The translations under genes and the position numbers were made by a program. The notes beneath the pieces were generated by a model that did no database searches, had not been told where the DNA came from, and was given only the letters and a program-made list of their open reading frames with translations. A stretch of DNA of 64,000 nt from Streptomyces albofaciens JCM 4342 (GTDB taxonomy: Bacteria > Actinomycetota > Actinomycetes > Streptomycetales > Streptomycetaceae). Below, one piece after another: positions 1-7,245 of the stretch (its first letter is position 1; each line of letters starts with the position of its first letter). The DNA lies in assembly GCF_008634025.1 (NCBI RefSeq), contig NZ_PDCM01000002.1:3621001-3685000 (forward strand), read 5' to 3'.

Positions 1-1289
1 CGGGCTCCTGGCCGGAGACCGGCACACGGGGCAGCGCGGTGTGGGGCCTGTGCAAGGGCAGCGGCAGCAAGCCGTACCAAACCGTCGTGGACACCGCCGG
101 ACCGGCTTTCAAGTGCAGTTGTCCGAGCCGCAAGTTCCCGTGCAAGCACGCACTGGGCCTGCTGCTCATGTGGGCGGGAGAGGACGGGGCCGTCGGCGGG
201 GGCGAGCCTCCCGCGTGGGTGGCGGAATGGCTCACCGCCCGTCAGCAGCGGGCGGAGAAGAAATCGACTGGAGCGACCAACGGCGTTCCGGATGACGGCA
301 GTTCGGGAGGGTCGGCGTCCGCCGCGCAGCAGGATGCCGCCCGGCGGCGGGCCGCGCTGCGCGTGCAGCGGATCGCCGCCGGGGCCACCGAGCTGGAACA
401 GCGCCTGGAGGATCTGCTCCGCTCCGGCCTGGCCACCGCCGACCGCGCGGGGTACGGCACCTGGGACGAGACGGCGGCCCGCATGGTGGACGCCCAGGCG
501 CCCGGCCTCGCCTCGCGCGTACGGGAGTTGGGGCCGATGGCGGCCTCCGGGCCGGACTGGCCGTCCCGGCTGCTCGCGGAGTGCTCCCTCATCCACCTCC
601 TCGACCAGGCGTTCCTGGGCGTGGAACGCCTGTCGCCCGCCCTGGCCGCCACGGTCCGCACCCGCGTCGGGCTCACCACCGACGCGGCGGACGTGCTCGC
701 CGCGCCGGACACCGCGACCGTCCGCGACCGCTGGCTGGTGCTCGCCCAGCAGGACACCGAGGAAGGGATGCTGACCAGCAGGCGCATATGGCTGCGCGGC
801 GAGCGGACCGGGCGCATGGCACTGCACCTCTCCTTCGGCGGGCGGGACCGGCCGCTGGACCTCTCCCTGCCGAGAGGCCTCGTCCTGGACGCCGACCTCG
901 CCTACTACCCGGGCGCCTGCCCGCTGCGCGTCGTCCTGGGCACCCGGCACACCGGCCCCGTCCCGGCCGGTGGGCCACCGCCCGGCGGCGGCACCGACGC
1001 CGCGCTCGCCGCGTACGGTCACGCGCTGCGCGACGACCCCTGGCTCGACGCCTGGCCGGTGGTTCTGACCGATGTCCTACCGATATCGGGAAGCGGCGGG
1101 GAGCCCTGGCAACTGGCCGACGCCGACGGGGAATCGGCCCTGCCCGTGGACCCGCGCTGTACGGGGCGGGCGGGCCTGTGGCGCCTGGCCGCGATATCCG
1201 GCGGCGAGCCGGTCACGGTCTTCGGCGAATGCGGCCACCGGGGTTTCGTACCACTGACCACCTGGGATCCGGAACCGGTCGCACTGTGA
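1..1289 (+). CDS. SWIM zinc-finger protein, 5' end outside the window
   Basis: The reading frame is open from base 3 to the stop at 1289, so the true start lies to the left; an internal GTG at 39 is not a credible start because conserved-looking sequence precedes it. The visible N-terminal part carries a SWIM motif: FKCSC, then PCKHA (C-x-C-x6-C-x-H), a zinc fold known to bind DNA or proteins. The remaining ~350 residues are Ala/Arg rich with a charged linker near residue 75-110 and no enzyme motif that I recognise. It is followed 80 nt later by a DUF5691 gene on the same strand. In actinomycetes these two families commonly sit with MoxR-type AAA ATPase and VWA genes, which would be to the left; that part is from family knowledge, not seen here. 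Confidence 0.85.
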   Translation, partial: GSWPETGTRGSAVWGLCKGSGSKPYQTVVDTAGPAFKCSCPSRKFPCKHALGLLLMWAGEDGAVGGGEPPAWVAEWLTARQQRAEKKSTGATNGVPDDGSSGGSASAAQQDAARRRAALRVQRIAAGATELEQRLEDLLRSGLATADRAGYGTWDETAARMVDAQAPGLASRVRELGPMAASGPDWPSRLLAECSLIHLLDQAFLGVERLSPALAATVRTRVGLTTDAADVLAAPDTATVRDRWLVLAQQDTEEGMLTSRRIWLRGERTGRMALHLSFGGRDRPLDLSLPRGLVLDADLAYYPGACPLRVVLGTRHTGPVPAGGPPPGGGTDAALAAYGHALRDDPWLDAWPVVLTDVLPISGSGGEPWQLADADGESALPVDPRCTGRAGLWRLAAISGGEPVTVFGECGHRGFVPLTTWDPEPVAL

Positions 1290-1369
1290 GGCGGCGGCCG
1301 CGACCGGCCCTCACCCACCGGCATCACCACCACCCGCCCACCCGTCCGATCACAGCCCGGGGGACAACC

Positions 1370-3166
1370 ATGATCGACGAAACCACCGCCACCACCTGGG
1401 ACGACCTGGTCAGCGCAGCACTGCTCGGTACGGAACGCCGTACGCCGCCGGTCACCGGCCGGACCGGCCAGAGCGCCGCGGGGGCGCTGCTGGACGCGGC
1501 CGCCGTGAGCACGGTCCGGCGCCGGGCCGCGCTGCGCCCCGCGCCCGCCCGTGAGCGCCCCGTGCCGGCCCCGTCCGACCCGCGTCCGCCGCTGCCGCCG
1601 GCCGCGCGGCGCAGACTCGGCCTGTTGCTCGCCGACCGCAACGGCACCGCCGGCGGCCACCGCCGCGGCACGGCCCCCGACCTGACCGAGCTGCTCCCGC
1701 AGTGGCTCACCGCCGCGACCGAGTACGGCTACCGCGCCCCCGAGGCGCTGCTGCCCGCGCTGCTCGATGCGGCCCGCGCGCGTACGGACCTGCGCGCCGC
1801 GGCCCTCGGCTTCGCCGGCCCGCGCGCGCTGTGGCTGGCCCGGCTGAACGACGAGTGGAAGTTCGCGCTGCGCGGCGTCGGGAGCACGGCCGCGCTGCCC
1901 GGCCCGGACGATCCGGAGGCCGTGCGCGCCCTGTGGGAGGAGGGCCTGTTCGCGGAGCGGGTCTCCCTGCTCGCGTCGCTGCGCCGTCGCGATCCGGCGG
2001 CCGGCCGCGCCCTGCTGGCCGGCACCTGGAGCAGCGAACGGGCCGAGGACCGGCTGATGTTCCTCGACTCGCTGCGCGAGGGCCTGACGGTGGCCGACGA
2101 GCCCTTCCTGGAGCAGGCGCTGTCCGACCGCAGCCGTAACGTCCGGGGCACCGCCGCCGAGCTGCTGTCGGCCCTGCCCGGCACCGCGCTCGCCGGGCGG
2201 ATGGCGGACCGCGCCCGGGCCTGCGTCACCTTGGCGCGCGTCGAGGGCGGCGCGCGCGACCGCGCTGCCCGCACCGCCGACGCGAGCGCCTGGACCCTCG
2301 TCGTCGAAGCGCCGCACGAGTGCGACGCGGCGATGCAGCGGGACGGAGTGGTCCTCCGGCCGCCGACCGGGCGCGGGCGGCGTGCCTGGTGGCTGAGCCA
2401 GCTGCTGGAGGCCGCGCCGCTGGACTGCTGGCCCGCGTGGCTGGGCGGCCGGGAACCGGCGGCGATCGTGGCCCTGCCGGTGGCCGACGGCTGGCGTACC
2501 GAGCTGCACGACGCCTGGTGCCGCGCCGCCGTCCGCCAGCGGGACGCGGCCTGGGCCCGGGCCCTCCTCGGGCCTCCGGGCGCCGCCCAGCCCGGCACGG
2601 GAGCGGATTCGCACGCGTACGGAACGGGCCCGGTCGCGCCGGGCACCACCGGCCCGGCTGCCAACGCCACCCCGGCCGGCAGCACCCCGGCAAGTAGCGC
2701 CACCCCGGCCACCGCCCCGGCCGGCACCGCCCCGGCCGGCGGCGCCGCCCCGGACAGCCCGGGCGGTTCGTCGCGCGACCTGGCGCGGCTGCTGACGGTG
2801 CTGCCCGAGGACGAACGGGCGCGATGGGTCGCGGAATTCATAGCGGCCCACGGCCTGTCCGACGCGTTCCGGATGCTCGGGGTGTGCGCGGTGCCGTGGT
2901 CCGAGCCGCTGGGGCGGGCGGTGGTCGACGCGCTGGACATCGCCCGGGACGCGGGCAGTTATCCGTGGAGCTTCAGCGGCGTGATGGGCCTGGCCGAGAG
3001 GTGCCTGGACCCGGCGGCGGCGGACCGGCTCGACATGCTCACCGCGACCCCGGACGAGCCCGCCGACGGCTCGCCGGGAGCGGTCGGCTACTGGTCCGAG
3101 GCGTTCCAGCGGCTGGTGGGCACGCTACGGCTGCGCGCCACGATGCGGGCGGAGCTGGCCCCGTGA
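1370..3166 (+). CDS. DUF5691 family protein
   Basis: A 598-residue protein starting at ATG 1370, with a GGGGGA ribosome-binding site just upstream. It opens with an acidic, Thr-rich stretch and WDDLVSAALLGTERR, the typical beginning of DUF5691 proteins. The middle is a run of Leu/Ala/Arg-rich helices (for example SLREGLTVADEPFLEQAL) that reads like HEAT-type repeats. A low-complexity Ala/Pro/Thr/Gly linker lies near residues 410-465, before a last helical part with WVAEFIAAHGL. No catalytic motif is visible. It probably forms an operon with the SWIM gene just upstream. The biochemical role of the family is unknown to me; a scaffold or partner for a MoxR-VWA chaperone system is inference from usual gene neighbourhoods. 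Confidence 0.85.
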   Translation: MIDETTATTWDDLVSAALLGTERRTPPVTGRTGQSAAGALLDAAAVSTVRRRAALRPAPARERPVPAPSDPRPPLPPAARRRLGLLLADRNGTAGGHRRGTAPDLTELLPQWLTAATEYGYRAPEALLPALLDAARARTDLRAAALGFAGPRALWLARLNDEWKFALRGVGSTAALPGPDDPEAVRALWEEGLFAERVSLLASLRRRDPAAGRALLAGTWSSERAEDRLMFLDSLREGLTVADEPFLEQALSDRSRNVRGTAAELLSALPGTALAGRMADRARACVTLARVEGGARDRAARTADASAWTLVVEAPHECDAAMQRDGVVLRPPTGRGRRAWWLSQLLEAAPLDCWPAWLGGREPAAIVALPVADGWRTELHDAWCRAAVRQRDAAWARALLGPPGAAQPGTGADSHAYGTGPVAPGTTGPAANATPAGSTPASSATPATAPAGTAPAGGAAPDSPGGSSRDLARLLTVLPEDERARWVAEFIAAHGLSDAFRMLGVCAVPWSEPLGRAVVDALDIARDAGSYPWSFSGVMGLAERCLDPAAADRLDMLTATPDEPADGSPGAVGYWSEAFQRLVGTLRLRATMRAELAP

Positions 3167-3231
3167 GCCGCGTGGCCGCCGCGCCGGCGGCGAGCCGCCC
3201 GGCCCGGGGCGGCCTGCCCGGCACCGCTCTC

Positions 3232-3642
3232 TCAGGCGGCCAGCTGCCGCACGTTGGCCCGCACCCACTCCACGATCGACGTGGTGGTGGCCCCGGGGGT
3301 GAAGATCTCCGCGACGCCCAGCTCCTTGAGGGGCGGGATGTCCGCTTCCGGGATGATGCCGCCGCCGAAGACCTTGATGTCCGCCGCGTCGCGCTCCTTC
3401 AGCAGCTCTATGACCTTCGCGAAGAGCGTGTTGTGCGCCCCGGAGAGGATGGACAGCCCGATCGCGTCGGCGTCCTCCTGGATCGCGGTGTCCACGACCT
3501 GTTCCGGTGTCTGGTGCAGCCCCGTGTAGATGACCTCCATGCCGGCGTCGCGCAGCGCCCGCGCGATGACCTTGGCCCCCCGGTCGTGACCGTCGAGCCC
3601 CGGCTTGGCCACCACCACGCGGATCGGACCCTGCACACCCAT
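3232..3642 (-). CDS. icmB: Isobutyryl-CoA mutase small (B12-binding) subunit
   Basis: A 136-residue stand-alone cobalamin-binding domain, exactly the size of known IcmB proteins. D17-G-H19-D-R-G22 is the DxHxxG motif whose histidine ligates cobalt in base-off B12; SILSGAHN and FGGGIIP are the following SxL and GG motifs that hold the nucleotide tail. With IcmA it interconverts isobutyryl-CoA and n-butyryl-CoA, linking valine catabolism to butyryl-CoA supply for polyketides. ATG 3642 has GGGAGG 8 nt upstream; longer frames to 3810 lack such support. The large subunit is not in the window, which is normal in Streptomyces where icmA and icmB are unlinked. A small subunit of a related acyl-CoA mutase is the alternative. 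Confidence 0.93.
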   Translation of the reverse strand: MGVQGPIRVVVAKPGLDGHDRGAKVIARALRDAGMEVIYTGLHQTPEQVVDTAIQEDADAIGLSILSGAHNTLFAKVIELLKERDAADIKVFGGGIIPEADIPPLKELGVAEIFTPGATTTSIVEWVRANVRQLAA

Positions 3643-4092
3643 CACTGCCTCCCAGCCCTGCACGGCACGACACGGCACCTGTACGGAACAGGGCCGCCGG
3701 CCGACAACCGACGGGCGGCCGGCGCGGCCGCCCCAAGCGTGAACGAACGTTATCGCCAGCATCCCGTACCCGGCCGTTTCGTAACACTGAGGGAGGGGGA
3801 AATCACACATTGGGACACGTTCGCTACGCGTTGCGTTCCGCGCCTCTTCACGCGGCGGGACGGACGCACGGGGAGCCGCAGTGAGGTCGCCGTACCTCCG
3901 CGCCGTCAGCCGCGCGGCACGGAGGTCCGGCCCCTGAACGCTTCCGTCTTCGTATCCGTACGGTCAGGCAGCAGCTCGTTCGCATACTCGGCCGCAGCTC
4001 GTTCACGTACTTGTACGTTGCCGGAAACGGCTGCCCATGAGGGCATACGGGGGACAGAGTCGTTCTCCCGCGTGCCATTCGGGAGGTCGGCC
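3643..4092. other. Divergent intergenic region, icmB / lipase
   Basis: About 450 bases between two outward-facing genes with no coding sequence I can support. It must hold both promoters. The 11-mer gcagctcgttc occurs twice in direct orientation (3971-3981 and 3994-4004), 23 bases apart, roughly two helical turns, which could be a regulator site upstream of the lipase. No terminator-like hairpin with a T tract was seen. Confidence 0.4.
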
Positions 4093-5004
4093 ATGAAGGC
4101 CCTGCCCTTTCTCTGCTGTCTGGCCCGCCCCTCGGCGCTGCTGCGCGCGACGGTAGTGGAGCTGGCGATCCTCGTCGGGCACCTGCTGCTGTACCCGACC
4201 GGCATCCACCAGGAACAGCCCAGAGCCCTCCCCGGCACGCCCGCCGGCCCGGGGCCGGAAGACGAAACCGACGGCGCGTACGGCACCGACGTGACCGATG
4301 ACGGCACCGGCACCGCCGCCGATGCGTTCCCGGCCGCCCGGACGGCGCTGCTGCCCACCGAAGGCCGCGCCCGCCCCCCGGTGCTCCTGCTGCACGGCTT
4401 CATCGACAACCGTTCCGTCTTCGTGCTGCTGCGCCGCTCGCTGCTCCGGCACGGCTGGCGCCATGTGGAAGCGCTCAACTACTCGCCGCTCACCTGTGAC
4501 CTGCGCAAGGCCGCCGAGCTTCTCGGCCGGCATGTCGAGCAGGTCTGCGAGCGCACCGGCCACAGCCGGGTCGACCTGGTGGGCCACAGCCTCGGCGGCC
4601 TGATCGCCCGCTACTACGCGCAGCGGCTGGGCGGCGATCTCCGTGTACGCACCCTGGTCACCCTCGGCACCCCGCACGGCGGCACCCGGGTCGCGCCTTT
4701 GATGTCGGCCCATCCGCTGGTCCGGCAGATGCGGCCGCATTCCGACGTGATCGTGGAGTTGGCGCGGCCCGCCCCGAATTGCCGTACGCATTTCGTCTGC
4801 TTCTGGAGCGACTTGGACCAGCTGATGGTCCCGGTGGAGACCGCGCGAATCGATCACCGGGATTTGATCACCCGCAGCGTGCGGGTATCCGGCGTAGGGC
4901 ATCTCGCCCTCCCCGTCAACGGTGCGGTGGCAGCCGGAATACGGGAAGCGCTCGGCGCCGAGGAGGACGCGGAAGGCAGCGTGAGCGCCACGTCCGTGGC
5001 CTGA
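4093..5004 (+). CDS. Alpha/beta hydrolase, triacylglycerol-lipase type
   Basis: A 303-residue hydrolase. The N-terminus (about residues 1-40) is hydrophobic, with Leu/Ala and an LLLYP stretch, and may be a signal anchor. Next comes an acidic linker, then the core: LLLHGF forms the oxyanion-hole strand, VDLVGHSLGGL carries the nucleophile Ser166 in a GHSLG elbow, SDLDQLMVP supplies a plausible acid residue, and VGHLALP the catalytic His. The substrate is probably an acyl ester or lipid, but the sequence does not decide it. ATG 4093 has GGGAGG at 4081-4086. It stands alone between icmB (divergent) and the M23 peptidase gene, 290 nt downstream. Confidence 0.88.
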   Translation: MKALPFLCCLARPSALLRATVVELAILVGHLLLYPTGIHQEQPRALPGTPAGPGPEDETDGAYGTDVTDDGTGTAADAFPAARTALLPTEGRARPPVLLLHGFIDNRSVFVLLRRSLLRHGWRHVEALNYSPLTCDLRKAAELLGRHVEQVCERTGHSRVDLVGHSLGGLIARYYAQRLGGDLRVRTLVTLGTPHGGTRVAPLMSAHPLVRQMRPHSDVIVELARPAPNCRTHFVCFWSDLDQLMVPVETARIDHRDLITRSVRVSGVGHLALPVNGAVAAGIREALGAEEDAEGSVSATSVA

Positions 5005-5293
5005 CCCCGCCGCGCCCGTCCCGGCCCGGCCGCTGCCCGAGCGGTTTCCGCACGGCTCTGGCGTGGGCACTTTCCAAGGTCGCGTGCGCCCTTTCGACCG
5101 CCGCGCGCACACCGGCGCGCCCCGTGCCGCCTCGAACGCCCCTCGAACGCGGCGCCAAGAACTCGCATACTGTCCGCCGAAAGGCGGCCAAATGCCCGTT
5201 GTCGGGAAGCCCGAAACCTGCCGAAGATTGTCGCCGTCACGTACCGCCGGGTACAGTCGCCGCTAATTCTCCTGCTGCCGAGGCGAAAGAGAA

Positions 5294-7102
5294 GTGGTGG
5301 TGAACGACCGTCACTCGCCGGAGTCCCCCGCTCCGGCTGTCCCCTCTCCCGATGCCTCGTATGCGCATTACCCGGCCTACGAGTCCTACGGGCATCAGGA
5401 CACCCAGGCCCGCCAAGCGGCATACGGCGACGGTGCCGCGTATTTCGGCGCGTTCCCCGGCCACCAGGCCACCGGCGCGCACGACGCTTCGCCGTACGAC
5501 ACCACCGCGTACGGCACCGACGCGTACGCCACCGCCGCGTACGCCACCGGTGCCTACGGTGGCGACTACGACGCGGGTACCCACCCCGCGGGCGTCTATG
5601 GCACCGGAACGGCCAACTCCGGCTCCCCCGCCACCGGCACACAGCCGGAGGCCGCCTACGACCCGTATTCCCACACGGCGTACGACGGCGGCTACGGCAC
5701 CGGCGGCGCGGCCGCCCCCGACGGCTACGAGGCCACCGCGGTCTGGGGTGCCGTGGATCCGGACCTGATCGCCGGCATTCCGGCGCAGGCGGGCCCGCCG
5801 CAGGCCGGCCCGCCCCAGACCGGATACCCGTACGGCGGCGATGCCAGCTCCCAGTGGGAGACCATGACTTGGGCCGGACCGGGCCTGGGGCTGTACGGCG
5901 GCGAACCGCATGAAAACGGGCAGACGTACGGTTCCGGACCGTACGCGGACACAAACGATCAGTACGGGTCCGCTTACGGTACGTATGAGGCAGCTCCGGG
6001 TGCGGACGCTGCGGAGGACCGATTCGCCGACGAGCACGCCCGCGGCATAGGGGCCCCGCACACCGGCCCGCACGTGGCACCCCACGCCGACCCGCATGCC
6101 GCCCCGCACGCGGACCCGTTCGGTGCCACCGCCATCGCGGAAGCGCTCACCCAGACCACTCCGGCCATCACGCCCGACCTCGACGGCCTGGACGGATTCG
6201 ACGGCCTCGGCCCCGAGGCCACCGGAGGCCCGGGAGCCCCCGGGACCGCCGAGGATCCTTCCGCCCCCGACATCACGCCCGACGGCGGCCCCGCCTCCGG
6301 CGGCGTGCCCGCCGCGCGGGGCTCCCGTTCGCGCCGTGCGGCGCAGGGCAGCAGCCCGGCCGGCCGCGGCCGCCGCCGTACCGCCAAGCGCTCCGCGCTG
6401 CTGACCGTCGCGGTGCCCTCGGTCGCCGCCATGGGCGTGTGCGCCGTCGCCGCCGCCTCCGTCACCAGTGGCGCCCAGAGCGGCACCAAGGACGGCACGA
6501 AGACCCAGGCCGCCGGGGACCCCGCGGCCGTGCAGCCGGCCGTGGCCAACAACAAGCTCGACACCCAGCTCGCCAGCCTCAGCGCGGGCGCCGACGACTT
6601 CGCCGACCGGGCCAGCCGTACGCAGGAGCGCATCGACCTCAAGGCCCGGCAGGCCGCCGAGAAGAAGCGCAAGGCCGAGGAGGCGGCGCGCAAGGAGGCG
6701 ATGCGCCCCAAGTTCGCGCTGCCGGTCGCGCAGCACGGCCTGAGCGCGCTGTACGGGCAGGCGGGCGTGAACTGGATGTCCGTGCACACCGGCATCGACT
6801 TCCCGGTCGGCTACGGCACGCCGGTCGTGGCCGCCACCGACGGCACCGTACGCACCCAGTTCAACACCGCCTACGGGAACATGGCGATCGTGACCGCCCC
6901 GGACGGCACCGAAACCTGGTACTGCCACCTGAGCAGCACCAAGATCCGGTCGGGCAAGGTCAAGGCCGGTGACCAGATCGCCTACTCGGGCGACTCCGGC
7001 AACTCCACGGGACCGCACCTGCACTTCGAGGTGCGCCCGGGCGGCGGCTCGGCCGTCGACCCGCTGCCGTGGCTGCGCAGCCACGGCCTCAACCCGACCT
7101 GA
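5294..7102 (+). CDS. M23 family (LytM) metallopeptidase
   Basis: A membrane-anchored cell-wall endopeptidase of about 600 residues. Residues 1-350 are low complexity, rich in Tyr-Gly-Thr-Ala repeats and Pro/His/Gly. A basic patch and one membrane segment follow near residue 360-385 (LLTVAVPSVAAMGVCAVAA), then a Lys/Glu/Ala coiled coil (~430-470), and finally the LytM domain: HTGIDFPVGYGTPV with the first zinc ligands, WYCHLSS, and the HLHFEV motif with the last zinc His. The active domain thus lies outside the membrane, cutting peptidoglycan cross-links. Three GTG codons in a row (5294, 5297, 5300) are possible starts; a purine-rich stretch precedes them. It converges on pcrA across a strong terminator. 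Confidence 0.88.
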   Translation: MVVNDRHSPESPAPAVPSPDASYAHYPAYESYGHQDTQARQAAYGDGAAYFGAFPGHQATGAHDASPYDTTAYGTDAYATAAYATGAYGGDYDAGTHPAGVYGTGTANSGSPATGTQPEAAYDPYSHTAYDGGYGTGGAAAPDGYEATAVWGAVDPDLIAGIPAQAGPPQAGPPQTGYPYGGDASSQWETMTWAGPGLGLYGGEPHENGQTYGSGPYADTNDQYGSAYGTYEAAPGADAAEDRFADEHARGIGAPHTGPHVAPHADPHAAPHADPFGATAIAEALTQTTPAITPDLDGLDGFDGLGPEATGGPGAPGTAEDPSAPDITPDGGPASGGVPAARGSRSRRAAQGSSPAGRGRRRTAKRSALLTVAVPSVAAMGVCAVAAASVTSGAQSGTKDGTKTQAAGDPAAVQPAVANNKLDTQLASLSAGADDFADRASRTQERIDLKARQAAEKKRKAEEAARKEAMRPKFALPVAQHGLSALYGQAGVNWMSVHTGIDFPVGYGTPVVAATDGTVRTQFNTAYGNMAIVTAPDGTETWYCHLSSTKIRSGKVKAGDQIAYSGDSGNSTGPHLHFEVRPGGGSAVDPLPWLRSHGLNPT

Positions 7103-7130
7103 CCGGCCGCCACCGGACGGCCGGGAAGTA

Positions 7131-7161
7131 CCGTCCGGCGCCCCCATGAGGCGCCGGACGG
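7131..7161. terminator. Bidirectional terminator, M23 gene / pcrA
   Basis: A perfect 12-bp inverted repeat (ccgtccggcgcc at 7131-7142 and its complement at 7150-7161) with a 7-base loop, 29 bases after the M23 stop codon and between two convergent genes. There is no long T tract, as is usual in Streptomyces. Confidence 0.75.
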
Positions 7162-7165
7162 TTCC

Positions 7166-7245
7166 GTCAGAGCTTCCCCGCCGAGGTCAGGGCTTCCCGG
7201 CCGGCGTCAGGGCTTTCCGGCCGAGGTCAGAGCTTCTCCACCGGC
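7166..7245. repeat. 20-nt tandem repeat x4 over the pcrA stop codon
   Basis: Four consecutive 20-base units: 7166-7185, 7186-7205, 7206-7225 and 7226-7245. Unit 2 reads gtcagggcttcccggccggc. The last unit contains the stop codon and final codons of pcrA (minus strand); the other three are diverged copies lying just past the stop, before the terminator. Each unit keeps the tca that reads as a stop on the minus strand. Confidence 0.8.

Noticed and set aside
5140..5171. Promoter before the M23 gene (CATACT at 5166)
   Set aside because: The -10 is plausible but the -35 candidate (tcgaac) is poor, so it was not listed as a feature.
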